Below, piece after piece: positions 34,598-46,404 of a stretch of DNA of 50,428 bases. Numbering within the stretch: the stretch's first letter is position 1; every line of letters starts with the position of its first letter. The notes beneath the pieces are model-generated. The model searched no databases, was not told the origin of the DNA, and saw only the letters and a list, made by a program, of their open reading frames with translations. The position numbers were made by a program, and so were the translations under genes. Source of the DNA: Cyanocohniella sp. LLY (GTDB taxonomy: Bacteria > Cyanobacteriota > Cyanobacteriia > Cyanobacteriales > Nostocaceae); the NCBI GenBank assembly GCA_022241785.1, contig JAKOMP010000040.1:1-50428 (forward strand). Reading direction: 5' to 3'.

Positions 34598-34749
34598 ACT
34601 CCTGTGTGCTTATTTCAGAAGTCCTCATCTTTATTTACGTGGATGCACCAAAAAATCAAATTGAGATGAGACGGAAACTGGTAAACATAGTCATAGCTAT
34701 TTGAATCAAATATATTGAGTAACTAATATCAAAAACGTAGTTTAATACT

Positions 34750-35568
34750 TTATTTTCTATAATAATGAGGCTTTTTAATTCTATGTTTGAAAATTTTACG
34801 CACTATATTTCGTAAGCTAGCGTCTCCTCTCAAAACTATATCTCTCAAATTCTGCTCTGGGCGACCTCGAAAGGAAGTTACATGATAATACTTCTGTGCA
34901 TCAGCAGGTTTTGGCGAAAAGTAGTAGTTAGACACACAACAGCGTTGGCCATGATGATTAATTGGGCTAACGGAATGCCAAGATGTTTTATTCGTAATCA
35001 TCATCACCAGCCGATTAAATTTACTGTGAATAGTTCTACACGGCTGCTTTAAATTTTGATCCCAAAGTTCTAGGTTACCGCCATAACTTTCTTGCCAATT
35101 GGGAGTTACATAATACAGTAAATTTAACACCCGATAGTTCTGAATATCTTTATCATGGGAATTGTCCAGATGAGGATTTAAAAAACAACCATATTCCATG
35201 AGGCTAACGCCACCAGCATAAAGGTATTCATCCGGCATCAATTCTGCAAATCCAGTTATTTCAGCAATCAGTTTAACTACCCTGGCATCCTGAAAAGCAT
35301 AGACAATTTCTTCTAAAATAGGATTGTATTTATCTAATTGTATGCCAACATATTTATATTCTCTCAAGTCTTTCAACTGCAATAAATTTTCTTTTGAGGG
35401 AAATGCATTATAGATTTTCAATACATCATCTGTATTTAACAAATCATCTAAATAACACGTATTGATTCGGTTATCAATAGCAAATTCTTTTTTTAAAGCC
35501 GATTTACACTGTTCGAGCTTATTTAAAATTTGTTCGGCATAATAACGCCTCGAAGTTTTGTCTAGCAT
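34750..35568 (-). CDS. 2-oxoglutarate/Fe(II)-dependent oxygenase
   Basis: The 272-residue protein has the jelly-roll iron motif: His133 and Asp135 (NPHLDNSHD) with His198 (TSWHSVSPI), and Arg209 eleven residues later as a likely 2-oxoglutarate contact. The YYVTPNWQESYGGNLELWD segment is typical of the prolyl-hydroxylase-like branch that acts on sugars, lipids or small molecules. The substrate is unknown. It lies near a methyltransferase and a glycosyltransferase gene, suggesting one tailoring pathway. Confidence 0.82.
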   Translation of the reverse strand: MLDKTSRRYYAEQILNKLEQCKSALKKEFAIDNRINTCYLDDLLNTDDVLKIYNAFPSKENLLQLKDLREYKYVGIQLDKYNPILEEIVYAFQDARVVKLIAEITGFAELMPDEYLYAGGVSLMEYGCFLNPHLDNSHDKDIQNYRVLNLLYYVTPNWQESYGGNLELWDQNLKQPCRTIHSKFNRLVMMITNKTSWHSVSPINHHGQRCCVSNYYFSPKPADAQKYYHVTSFRGRPEQNLRDIVLRGDASLRNIVRKIFKHRIKKPHYYRK

Positions 35569-36021
35569 TTATATTAATTGATTCCGGATATTGTAAAAAA
35601 TACTACTCTATTATATGAAGTTTTAAAAAAAATGGCATTACTAAATATTATGTAAATTACAATCATTACATTAGGCAGTTTTTCTTCCCAAACAAATTAA
35701 TCATATGTGTATTTTATGATTAATTTATAGTGTTTCTATTTAATTTTTGTTGGCGTAGCCTGCGCTTACAAAACTCAGTAAACATTTATCCCTGTTTGAC
35801 TATTTCCCATTCCCTAGCTACGCAAGTAAATAGGGCTACAACACCCAAGCTATCAGCAATTAAATTTAATTGCTATCTGCTGATTTTCTAATTGTCAACA
35901 ATAAATTTACATAAGCTTGTTGTGATTTTTAAATAGATAATAACTAATATCAAGTTTAATCTGTTATATTTCGTGATATCTACAAAAAATTAAGTAAATA
36001 CACGCTTAAACATTGTAAGAA
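35569..36021. other. Intergenic region between divergent oxygenase and methyltransferase genes
   Basis: The region is AT-rich without a gene. A fragment of the GGCGTAGCCTGCGCTTAC repeat family is seen at about 35752-35769. Promoters for both divergent genes must lie here, but I could not place them with confidence. Confidence 0.45.
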
Positions 36022-36918
36022 ATGTTAAGAAAAATAAATACAACCTGTTCTCAGTATTTTGCTCAACCAAGCAAAATTGATAGATGGGATGAAGATATTA
36101 TTATTTGCCAGATTTTAAACCCCTCCCCAGCTATCCAAGCCAACAGCTACTACTTTGGGCATCCAGAATGGGGATTAAATTATTTTAAAGCCTGTCACAG
36201 AGATGAAAAGTTTGTAGAACTGTGGCAAGCCGTGATTGGTAGTTGGCAAGGCAAAGTAGTGGTAGATATCGGTTGCGGGCCTGGTAACGTGTATGCCTCT
36301 CTCAAAGAGTTTTGTGGTGAACCGCAGTTTTTACTAGGCGTAGATGTTTCTCTCGGCGCCTTAAAAATGGCTCGCCAACTCGGATATACAACAGTCCTAG
36401 CAGATGCTCAAAATCTACCTTTTATTTCTGGTTTTGCTGATATTGTGCTGCTTAATGCCTGCTTGCATCATTGTGATGATATGGCAAAAGTTCTGCAAGA
36501 AGCAGCTAAATTGGTCCGTCCTGGTGGGCTGTTAATTACAGATCACGATCCCCAAAAAAGTGCTTATGAGTTCAAAGGGTTAGGTTCCCTATTATGGAAA
36601 TTACGTTTGCCCATCTATCAGTATATGAAACGAGGGGGACATACCACCGCAGAGGAGCAATCCTGGGGTTTGGCAACAGAAGTACATCACAGAGCGTGTG
36701 ATGGTGTCACATCAGAGATGTTTTATGAAATGCTAGAACCTATGGGGTTTGCAGTTAAGGTTTACCCCCATAACCACATAGTAGGTGCAGAAGCATTAAA
36801 GGGTAATTACGGTAAGCCATTTTGGAAGTATCGTCTAGCTCAGACATTATCAGGTATAAATCCTAACTCCCCAGAGGCTGCATTGTCTTTGATGTGTGTT
36901 GCCACTCGCATGGATTGA
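36022..36918 (+). CDS. SAM-dependent methyltransferase (class I)
   Basis: The 298-residue protein has the SAM-binding motif VVDIGCGPGNV (80-90), an acidic ribose contact (LLGVDVS), and VLLNACLHHCDD followed by VRPGGLLITDHDP. It fits the Methyltransf_11 type. The N-terminal 60 residues and the C-terminal part have no recognised domain. Its acceptor is unknown. It converges with a family 2 glycosyltransferase gene 50 bases downstream and could modify the same glycan or lipid. Confidence 0.85.
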   Translation: MLRKINTTCSQYFAQPSKIDRWDEDIIICQILNPSPAIQANSYYFGHPEWGLNYFKACHRDEKFVELWQAVIGSWQGKVVVDIGCGPGNVYASLKEFCGEPQFLLGVDVSLGALKMARQLGYTTVLADAQNLPFISGFADIVLLNACLHHCDDMAKVLQEAAKLVRPGGLLITDHDPQKSAYEFKGLGSLLWKLRLPIYQYMKRGGHTTAEEQSWGLATEVHHRACDGVTSEMFYEMLEPMGFAVKVYPHNHIVGAEALKGNYGKPFWKYRLAQTLSGINPNSPEAALSLMCVATRMD

Positions 36919-36967
36919 TCATCAATTAAACCAGCATGATTTGACTAAACGGGGTATGTTCGCTGCA

Positions 36968-37795
36968 TCACTGATGATTTAATTTCTCCGCCTCAATCAT
37001 GCGAATTGCCAGGATAGTTTCTGCCAAAACACGCTGAAATACGTAATACCAACCACGCCAACCATCAAAAATCCAGCCTTCGATAATCAAGCAATAGAGA
37101 AAAATCATCCAAGGTGCCAAGATTTTGCGTCTGCGGATACGATCAGCCCAATCGAGTTCGTTGATGGGAGTTTCTAGTATTTTCTTGGCTTCAAGCACTG
37201 TATAGCGTTCTTGTGACCATAACCAACGACTCAACGGTTTGCGATCATCGTGGTAAAGACAAGCGGAAAGTACAGCGGATTTACCAGTTAGTTGTAAAAC
37301 TTGTGTATGTCCATCATCAATATAAGTGGCTTTGCTTTTTTGAAACAAAACTTGACGGGGAGGGAGTATTCTGGTGTTACGAACAGGTTTGCCAAACACA
37401 CAGTACTTAAACTTGGCAAAGTAGCCATCAATTTCTCCATCGACAGGTAAAGCGGCTATTTCCGATATCAACTCATCCGGAACTATATAATCTGCATCTA
37501 GAGAAAGTACCCAGAGGGATGAAACTTGCTCTAAGCCATAGTTCCATTGTTGACCGTGGGTATCGAATTTACGTTGAAATACTTGGACTTGTGAATAGGA
37601 GTTAAGAATTTCTAGAGTCGTATCGGTACTATAGCTATCAATAACGATAATTTGTTTTGCCCAAGTCAGATGCTCAAGGGTACGTCCAATATTAGCTGCT
37701 TCATTATAAGTGAGAATTAGAGGCGTAATATTTTCTAATATAGGCACAATAGTTCCATCAGAATTAGACCAATTCTGTGTAGTAGGTGTTTGCAT
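36968..37795 (-). CDS. Family 2 glycosyltransferase
   Basis: The 275-residue protein starts with the GT-A fold: PLILTYNEAANIGRTLEHL, IIVIDSYSTDTT, and the metal-binding LSLDADY (98-103). A basic segment (WADRIRRRKIL) and two hydrophobic helices near the C-terminus suggest membrane attachment. It resembles bacterial glycosyltransferases of the WaaE/KdtX type, but the acceptor cannot be told from sequence. It is oriented toward the methyltransferase gene. Confidence 0.85.
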   Translation of the reverse strand: MQTPTTQNWSNSDGTIVPILENITPLILTYNEAANIGRTLEHLTWAKQIIVIDSYSTDTTLEILNSYSQVQVFQRKFDTHGQQWNYGLEQVSSLWVLSLDADYIVPDELISEIAALPVDGEIDGYFAKFKYCVFGKPVRNTRILPPRQVLFQKSKATYIDDGHTQVLQLTGKSAVLSACLYHDDRKPLSRWLWSQERYTVLEAKKILETPINELDWADRIRRRKILAPWMIFLYCLIIEGWIFDGWRGWYYVFQRVLAETILAIRMIEAEKLNHQ

Positions 37796-38140
37796 AGGAA
37801 ATCAGATAATTGTAAACTGCACGTTCAATACATTGATAGCAATAAAAACTCTGTATACCAGCACTAAATAAAAATTTATATAAAATTTTACCAAGTAAAT
37901 TACATAAATTAACGTATACCTCCAGGATATTTGAGGCTACGGATAAAAAGTTAGTATACAAATCACGAATCATTGACTTGCTTGCTGTCCCTCTGGGCTT
38001 ACCTGGAAAACTCGGTAAAATTCCTGTTGAGAGAAGTTTTTATAGAAGCGATCGCACAATGACTGCCAAATGTAACAGATTGCAACGTATAATGAGAACG
38101 ACAAAACGATAAAGAAATTATTTAAAGGCAGTAAGTTTAA
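37796..38140. promoter_or_regulatory. Upstream region of crtP
   Basis: The 345 bases contain no acceptable gene. The minus-strand open frame at 37764-37973 looks like noise. The segment 38040-38140 includes a HIP1 site (38049) and A-rich sequence before the crtP ATG, and probably holds the crtP-crtB promoter. Confidence 0.4.
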
Positions 38141-40496
<2,356 letters not shown>

Positions 40497-40513
40497 ATAA
40501 TTCGTAATTGAGA

Positions 40514-40620
40514 TAATTCGTAATTCGTAGTTAAAACCCCAGAAATCAATTCCGGGATAGCTGAAACATAGATTAAATTTCATCTTCATTCATCAATTAG
40601 AAATTACGAATTACGAATTA
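40514..40620. repeat. AATTCGTAATT inverted repeat after crtB
   Basis: TAATTCGTAATTCGTA (40514-40529) is exactly complementary to 40605-40620. It is a large AT-rich inverted repeat of the type scattered in Nostoc genomes. It could act as a transcription terminator for crtP-crtB. Confidence 0.65.
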
Positions 40621-40680
40621 GTAATTATTTTCTTGACCCAGCAAAAAAAATCTGCTACCATTCATATTTGTGAACCACCT

Positions 40681-40772
40681 GGAGAGGTGGCTGAGTGGTC
40701 GAAAGCGACAGATTGCTAATCTGTTGTACGGCAGGTAACTCCGTACCGAGGGTTCGAATCCCTCCCTCTCCG
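40681..40772 (+). tRNA. tRNA-Ser (anticodon GCT)
   Basis: The acceptor stem pairs GGAGAGG (40681-40687) with CCTCTCC (40765-40771), and G40772 is the discriminator. The anticodon loop TTGCTAA gives GCT, reading AGC and AGT. A long variable arm (TGTACGGCAGGTAACTCCGTACC) and a GGTTCGAATCC T arm confirm a class II serine tRNA. CCA is not encoded. Confidence 0.95.
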
Positions 40773-40917
40773 TTTTGAAAAACTAAAATTATAAACACAC
40801 AAAAAAATATTGATGTGTTGGTAATAAGTTTTACTCCCTAAGGTGGATGCTATTATTTAGCATTCGGAGTCTGTTAAGATCGGGCTAACTTAAAAACCTA
40901 GTTTGAATCTTACTTTT

Positions 40918-40951
40918 AGGCTCCTAAATATCTGAGGAGTGAAAGTAAATT
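40918..40951 (+). promoter_or_regulatory. Hairpin covering the ribosome binding site of the natB-like gene
   Basis: CTCCT (40921-40925) pairs with AGGAG (40935-40939), and AGGAG is the likely ribosome binding site 12 bases before the ATG. The fold could limit translation start, although a 5-pair stem is weak. Confidence 0.3.
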
Positions 40952-42253
40952 ATGCCAAGAATTATTACTGCCTTAGGGTTAAGTATAGCTACTCTAGCAA
41001 CCGGACTTTTAGTGGGAGCTTGCGAAAATGCTAATAACCCTGAAAACACAGCTACCACGGGTGCTAATACCACAGCAAGTAGTACTCAAGGACTAAAAAT
41101 TGGTACATTACTACCAACAACCGGTGACCTGGCTTCCATCGGACAGCAAATGGTGGGTTCAGTACCTTTGCTCGTCGAGACTGTTAACGCTTGCGGAGGT
41201 GTCAATGGGCAACCAGTCACCCTAGTAGAAGTAGATGATCAAACCGACCCTAGAGCGGGTGCGGCTGGGATGACTAAACTGGCAACTCTCGATAAAGTAG
41301 CTGGTGTAGTTGGTTCCTTTGCTAGTAGCGTGTCTACTGCTGCTGTCTCGGTTGCCGTACCTAATCAAGTCATGTTGGTTTCTCCTGGTAGTACAAGTCC
41401 CGTTTTTACTGAAAAAGCTCAAAAAGGTGATTTTAAGGGCTTTTGGGCGCGCACTGCTCCTCCAGATACCTACCAGGCATTAGCCCTAGCTCAACTAGCT
41501 AATAAAAGAGGTTTCAAGCGAGTTTCTACAGTTGTAATTAATAATGACTATGGAGTTGGGTTTGAAAGAGCATTTGTACAGGCTTTTGAACAATTGGGTG
41601 GAACTGTAGTTAATAAAAACAAGCCTGTTCGCTATGACCCCAAAGCCCAAACATTTGACACCGAAGCTGCCGCTGCTTTTGCCGGCAAACCAGATGCCGT
41701 AGTGGCCGTTCTCTACGCTGAAACAGGTAGCCTCCTCCTGAAAACTGCCTATCAGCAGGGTTTAACTGACGGTGTACAAATTCTGCTGACAGATGGGGTT
41801 AAATCACCCACCTTTCCCGAACAAGTGGGTAGAGGCAGTGATGGGAGATTTCTTTTGGCAGGATCGTTAGGGACAGTACCCGGTTCCGATGGTCAAGCAT
41901 TAGCAGCCTTTAACAAACTGTGGCAAGAGAAAAAAGGCGGTTCTCCAGGGGAATATGCTCCCCAAGCTTGGGATGCTGCGGCTTTGTTGGTACTAGCAGG
42001 ACAAGCTGCTAAGGAAAACACAGGTGCTGGTATCTCTAATAATATTCGTGAAGTTGCTAATGCACCTGGGACAGAAGTTACTGATGTCTGCGAGGGTCTG
42101 AAGTTGTTGCGAGAAGGTCAAGACATTAACTACCAAGGGGCCAGTGGCAACGTTGATGTTGATGCCAATGGTGATGTTGTCGGTGTCTACGATGTTTGGA
42201 CTGTAGAGGCAGATGGCAAAATTAATGTGATTGACAAAGTTAGTCCTAAATAA
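40952..42253 (+). CDS. natB: Amino acid ABC transporter binding lipoprotein, NatB-like
   Basis: The 433-residue protein has a lipoprotein signal (VGAC, lipidated Cys24) and a low-complexity Asn/Thr linker. A family-4-type periplasmic binding domain of the branched-chain/neutral amino acid class follows: KIGTLLPTTGDLASIG, LVEVDDQTDPRAGAAGMTKL, VNNDYGVGFE-like and YAPQAWDAAALLVLAG. In Anabaena the NatB subunit of the N-I neutral amino acid transporter is, as I recall, encoded just after the crtP-crtB pair and apart from its permease genes. That matches the position here. The family is certain, and the symbol is likely. Confidence 0.85.
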   Translation: MPRIITALGLSIATLATGLLVGACENANNPENTATTGANTTASSTQGLKIGTLLPTTGDLASIGQQMVGSVPLLVETVNACGGVNGQPVTLVEVDDQTDPRAGAAGMTKLATLDKVAGVVGSFASSVSTAAVSVAVPNQVMLVSPGSTSPVFTEKAQKGDFKGFWARTAPPDTYQALALAQLANKRGFKRVSTVVINNDYGVGFERAFVQAFEQLGGTVVNKNKPVRYDPKAQTFDTEAAAAFAGKPDAVVAVLYAETGSLLLKTAYQQGLTDGVQILLTDGVKSPTFPEQVGRGSDGRFLLAGSLGTVPGSDGQALAAFNKLWQEKKGGSPGEYAPQAWDAAALLVLAGQAAKENTGAGISNNIREVANAPGTEVTDVCEGLKLLREGQDINYQGASGNVDVDANGDVVGVYDVWTVEADGKINVIDKVSPK

Positions 42254-42290
42254 AAACTTCCTCAGCCTGGAAGCCTGAAAAGATAAGTAC

Positions 42291-42314
42291 GTTAGCCTAC
42301 AAAAGTGGGCTAAC
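42291..42314. terminator. Hairpin between natB and the convergent gene
   Basis: GTTAGCC (42291-42297) pairs perfectly with GGCTAAC (42308-42314). It lies between two convergent genes and can act in both directions. Only a weak T-rich stretch follows. Confidence 0.5.
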
Positions 42315-42344
42315 ATATTTCAGCCTTTTGACAGCTTGTTAGCA

Positions 42345-42950
42345 TTAGGGCTGATTAACGCTAGCCTCTAGGGTTTTTACTTGGGTTTGGAGTTCGACAA
42401 TTCTTTGCATGTGCGATCGCTCTAGCGAATAACCCAACCAAACAAAGCCACCACCAAACACAGCAACTATTCCCGCCAAAATCCCAGTGAGCAATTTTAC
42501 CTGGTAGCGCAAATGTTTCACTTCCTGAAGCTGATACTGGGGTGGCGCCAGATAGTTGAGGCTTGGGTCTAGATTTTCTCTAACCAGTTGTGTTTTTGGT
42601 GTGTTCGGTATGGTTGTACTTTTGAAGGTAACTTTACTTTGTAGCCAGTTAGTAATTAATTGAGGACAATTTTTTTTTAACCAGCGCCAAGCCAGAATTC
42701 TAAAGACTGGTTTGGATGTGTAAGAAATGAGTTTTAGGGTTCTATTAAGAGTCTGAGAACGAAATCTGTGATTAATCAGATTAATTGAACCTACATCATA
42801 AAGACAATCTAATATGAGCTTAACTGTAGTTTCTTCTCTAGTAATTAAACTTGTCAGCAGTAGATTGACATCACGTATCCGTTCTACTTCTTTTTGCTTT
42901 TCTAACTCAATTTTTGGAAAACTACTTGATATTTCTTCAGGTTGATTCAT
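42345..42950 (-). CDS. Conserved hypothetical membrane-anchored protein
   Basis: I recognise no family. The 201-residue protein is soluble and helical up to about residue 145, with a charged start and a LTSLITREETTVKLILDCLYDVGS segment. One membrane helix follows at about 150-175, and a C-terminal coiled-coil-like stretch (SHMQRIVELQTQVKTLEASV) comes after it. The helical segment with its basic RWLKKNCPQL part could contact other proteins. It converges with the natB-like gene. Confidence 0.65.
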   Translation of the reverse strand: MNQPEEISSSFPKIELEKQKEVERIRDVNLLLTSLITREETTVKLILDCLYDVGSINLINHRFRSQTLNRTLKLISYTSKPVFRILAWRWLKKNCPQLITNWLQSKVTFKSTTIPNTPKTQLVRENLDPSLNYLAPPQYQLQEVKHLRYQVKLLTGILAGIVAVFGGGFVWLGYSLERSHMQRIVELQTQVKTLEASVNQP

Positions 42951-43154
42951 ATATATTTTATGGTGTATAAATTCTGGGTTTTCATTAAAATTTTATTCTC
43001 AATAACATAAATAAAATAGTTGCTAAAAAAACTCAAAGCTTCTCCCAGCAAAGCGTTGTTTCACTTTTATACGTTTATCTGTGAATATAAGCTCCTAAAT
43101 TGGCAAAAGGCAAAAGTAAAAAATACTTTCGCCCTTTATTTTCATATTATGTCA

Positions 43155-44006
43155 TTAGAAGCCAGTGAAATTGTAACCAATCCCTAACAATAAACCGACA
43201 TCAGTTTGTCTAAAAAAGCCAGCATTTACAGAAGCTGTGGCTGTAAATCTAGGAGTTAGAGGAAAGTCAATACCACCAGATACCAATAAGGCTGTTCTGG
43301 AGTTGCTACCAGTCTTAATTGCTGCACCTACTCCCACGTAAGGTGCGATCGCTAAAGGTTCAGCAAATGGATCTGCTGACTGTAAGGAAAAGTCATAGGT
43401 TAAGGGAACCAGAATTGTGGTGTTGTTCCCAAACACAGCTGATGGTCTAATGGAAAAGGTGTTTGTCAGTCCAATTTTACTAACGGCTGCAAAGTTACCA
43501 TCACCTAAAGCCGAGTCACCGCCACCTAAACCCAGGTTACCAGCAACACCAACATAGCTTCTGCCACCACGAGTTGGTCTACCAAAATTGATATCTGCTT
43601 GTGCTACTTGAGAACCAGCAGGTGAAAAAGTCAATTCTGATTCCGGTGTGAGGCTGGCTGATGACGTTGACACTGTACCGGGTACTGGTGCAAGTGAACT
43701 ACTAGCGATTTCCTGGATAGCAGCGTTAGGAAACTGCGGTGATGCATTACCATCTAATACTGCTGCTTGATTAGCCACTACAAAAGTGGAGTCAAAATCT
43801 ATTTGAGTTAGTTCTGTATCCAACTGGTTGAGATCATTTACAGCTACGGAAGTCTCACTTAACTGCTGAGAATCTACCTCTTCGGCTGCTTGAGCTACAG
43901 ATGATAAACCAGTAAACAAAACTGCAAATGCAGTTAAACTGGGTATCGCTAAAGCGAAAGCTCCGCTAACACGTAACGTCTTGTAGACAAAAAAAATATT
44001 ATTCAC
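43155..44006 (-). CDS. Putative outer-membrane beta-barrel-like exported protein
   Basis: The 283-residue protein has a signal peptide ending near TGLSSVAQAAE (about residue 40). A low-complexity Ser/Thr/Gln region follows, and then a beta-rich domain (from about 140) of strands such as GRSYVGVAGNLGLGGGDS and KIGLTNTFSIRPSAVFG. It ends in GIGYNFTGF, a C-terminal Phe typical of outer-membrane barrels. I do not know its function. It has no partner gene. Confidence 0.65.
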   Translation of the reverse strand: MNNIFFVYKTLRVSGAFALAIPSLTAFAVLFTGLSSVAQAAEEVDSQQLSETSVAVNDLNQLDTELTQIDFDSTFVVANQAAVLDGNASPQFPNAAIQEIASSSLAPVPGTVSTSSASLTPESELTFSPAGSQVAQADINFGRPTRGGRSYVGVAGNLGLGGGDSALGDGNFAAVSKIGLTNTFSIRPSAVFGNNTTILVPLTYDFSLQSADPFAEPLAIAPYVGVGAAIKTGSNSRTALLVSGGIDFPLTPRFTATASVNAGFFRQTDVGLLLGIGYNFTGF

Positions 44007-44321
44007 AGTTCACTCCTGACACAATATTGCCATAATCGACATTTTGTGATTATGATTTGACGAATTCGGGCAATATTCAAACTTTAACATCAGAAAATCA
44101 GTTATTACATCCTTAGTTAGACGTAAGTATTTTCCTAAATCCTATGTATTACAGACTATATATATAGAATTTATGCTCATAAGTCAGAGCTATTGGGCAT
44201 GGGAATTAGGGAAACTTGAAAATGCTAAACTAAGTCGAATAGAACATATTTCCCAAAAAGTCAATAAATCTTGATTTTCGTTAGAGTGGGATAACAATCA
44301 CAGTGTGAGGATAAATACTAC
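44007..44321. other. Intergenic region upstream of two divergent genes
   Basis: No gene is seen in 315 bases. A short TATATATAG tract (44158-44167) is the only distinct feature. The region should hold promoters for the divergent barrel-like and radical SAM genes. Confidence 0.4.
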
Positions 44322-45920
44322 ATGCGAGTGTTACTGGTATATCCGATATTTCCCAAAACCTTTTGGTCTTATGAAAAAATCTTGGAATTAGTTGATCGCA
44401 AGGTTTTGTTACCTCCTTTGGGTTTGGTGACGGTGGCAGCAATTTTGCCCCAAGAATGGGAGTTCAAGCTAGTTGATCGCAATATCCGCCCAGTGTCTGA
44501 AGAAGAATGGGCATGGGCAGATGTAGTCATTCTCTCCGCCATGATTGTCCAGAAGCAAGATTTATTGGGGCAAATTCAAGAGGCAAAACAACGTGGTAAG
44601 TTAGTCGCTGTGGGTGGACCTTATCCGACTTCTGTACCTCACGAAGTGCAAAATGTCGGTGCAGATTTTCTGATTTTAGATGAAGGGGAAATCACCCTGC
44701 CCATGTTTATTGAGGCAATTCAACGGGGTGAAACTTCTGGTACTTTCCGCGCCACAGAAAAACCAGATGTGACAAATACACCTATTCCCCGTTTTGATTT
44801 ACTAGAATTGAATGCCTATGACATGATGTCGGTGCAGTTTTCGCGTGGATGTCCTTTCCAATGCGAATTTTGTGACATTATTGTTCTCTATGGTAGGAAG
44901 CCACGTACCAAAACCCCAGCACAACTGTTGGCAGAGTTAGATTGTCTCTACGAGTTGGGTTGGCGGCGTGGTGTGTTTATGGTGGATGACAACTTTATCG
45001 GTAACAAGCGAAATGTGAAATTGTTGCTGAAAGAGTTAAAAGTCTGGATGGCAGAACATCAATATCCCTTCCGCTTTGATACTGAGGCCTCTATTGACTT
45101 AGCACAAGATCCAGAAATGATGGAATTGATGGTAGAGTCTGGTTTTGCGGCGGTGTTCTTGGGAATTGAAACACCAGATGAGGAAAGTTTACAGTTAACC
45201 AAGAAGTTTCAAAATACTCGCAGTTCTCTAGCTGATGCTGTGCAAAGCATTATCAAAGCCGGGTTACGGCCGATGGCTGGGTTTATTATTGGGTTCGATG
45301 GGGAAAAAGCAGGTGCAGGCGATCGCATTGTCAGGTTTGCGGAACAAGCAGCTATTCCTTCTACAACTTTTGCTATGTTACAAGCACTACCCAATACAGC
45401 GCTGTGGCATCGACTGAAAAAAGAAGGACGACTGCGAGAAAATCAAGACGGGAACATTAACCAGTCAACATTGATGAATTTCATTGCTACCCGTCCTCTA
45501 GAAGATATTGCTAGAGAATATATTGAAGCATTTTGTGCTTTGTATGACCCCGTTAAGTACTTAGACCGCACCTATCGCTGTTTCTTGATGATGGGTGCGC
45601 CAACTTGGAAAGCGCCAGCTAAAATGCCAGAATGGGTAGTTGTCAAAGCACTACTAATTGTAATTTGGCGACAAGGTATTAAACGAGAAACTCGGTGGAA
45701 GTTCTGGCATCATTTGTTTAGCATGATCAAGCGTAACCCAGGTGTTGCCGAACATTACCTTTCTGCTTGCGCTCACAACGAGCATTTTCTAGAGTATCGC
45801 CAAATTGTGCGCGATGAAATTGAAAGTCAGTTAGCTGAGTATTTAGCACAAGGCACAGAAACACCTTATGTATTGGTAGAGAAAAAAGCTGAGGAAAAAA
45901 CTGAGGCGATCGCTAGTTAA
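44322..45920 (+). CDS. B12-binding-domain radical SAM protein
   Basis: The 532-residue protein has an N-terminal cobalamin-binding-like domain (about 1-150, PPLGLVTVAAILPQEWEFK and VAVGGPYPTSVP). The radical SAM core carries the cluster motif C177-x3-C181-x2-C184 (SRGCPFQCEFCD), and a C-terminal extension of DUF4070 type follows. Enzymes of this class often methylate unreactive carbons or modify hopanoids, bacteriochlorophylls or peptides. The substrate here is unknown. It is monocistronic. Confidence 0.9.
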   Translation: MRVLLVYPIFPKTFWSYEKILELVDRKVLLPPLGLVTVAAILPQEWEFKLVDRNIRPVSEEEWAWADVVILSAMIVQKQDLLGQIQEAKQRGKLVAVGGPYPTSVPHEVQNVGADFLILDEGEITLPMFIEAIQRGETSGTFRATEKPDVTNTPIPRFDLLELNAYDMMSVQFSRGCPFQCEFCDIIVLYGRKPRTKTPAQLLAELDCLYELGWRRGVFMVDDNFIGNKRNVKLLLKELKVWMAEHQYPFRFDTEASIDLAQDPEMMELMVESGFAAVFLGIETPDEESLQLTKKFQNTRSSLADAVQSIIKAGLRPMAGFIIGFDGEKAGAGDRIVRFAEQAAIPSTTFAMLQALPNTALWHRLKKEGRLRENQDGNINQSTLMNFIATRPLEDIAREYIEAFCALYDPVKYLDRTYRCFLMMGAPTWKAPAKMPEWVVVKALLIVIWRQGIKRETRWKFWHHLFSMIKRNPGVAEHYLSACAHNEHFLEYRQIVRDEIESQLAEYLAQGTETPYVLVEKKAEEKTEAIAS

Positions 45921-46044
45921 TTGAAATAGGCGATCGCTTGCTGTGGAAATTTTGCTGGAGGCGATCGTTTTTATTTTTCATTTTTCCCGCTCATATACTG
46001 CCATAATATGAGTTAAAGGTGATATTTCCGTTAAAAAAGTAATA

Positions 46045-46404
46045 ATGACTTGGGAGGTAGAATTCACAAATGAATTTGAAGTATGGTGGCTGGAGTTAAA
46101 CGAAAGCACTCAGGTTGCAATTGATACAGTTGTGCGACTACTTGAGGTGCGGGGGCCAGAACTTCCTTTTCCTTACAGTTCAAAAATCAATGGCTCACGT
46201 CATTCCCATATGAGAGAATTGAGGTTGCAACATAAAGGAGAACCGTACCGAATCATCTATGCATTTGATCCCAGGAGAGTCGCCATTCTTCTTCTAGGAG
46301 GAAACAAGGGAGGAGATGATCGCTGGTATGAGGAAAATTTACCAAAAGCAGATAAGTTATATGACGAACATTTAGAGGAATTAAAAACAGACGGATTTCT
46401 ATGA
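46045..46404 (+). CDS. HigB-type toxin (Gp49-like, RelE superfamily)
   Basis: The 119-residue protein has the pattern of phage-derived Gp49-like/HigB toxins: TNEFEVWWLELNE at the start, SRHSHMRELRLQHKGEPYRIIYAFDPRR in the centre and LLGGNKGGDDRWYEE with the basic end. HigB toxins cleave mRNA on the ribosome. The toxin is encoded before its antitoxin, with a four-base overlap, which is the order usual for HigBA. Confidence 0.85.
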   Translation: MTWEVEFTNEFEVWWLELNESTQVAIDTVVRLLEVRGPELPFPYSSKINGSRHSHMRELRLQHKGEPYRIIYAFDPRRVAILLLGGNKGGDDRWYEENLPKADKLYDEHLEELKTDGFL

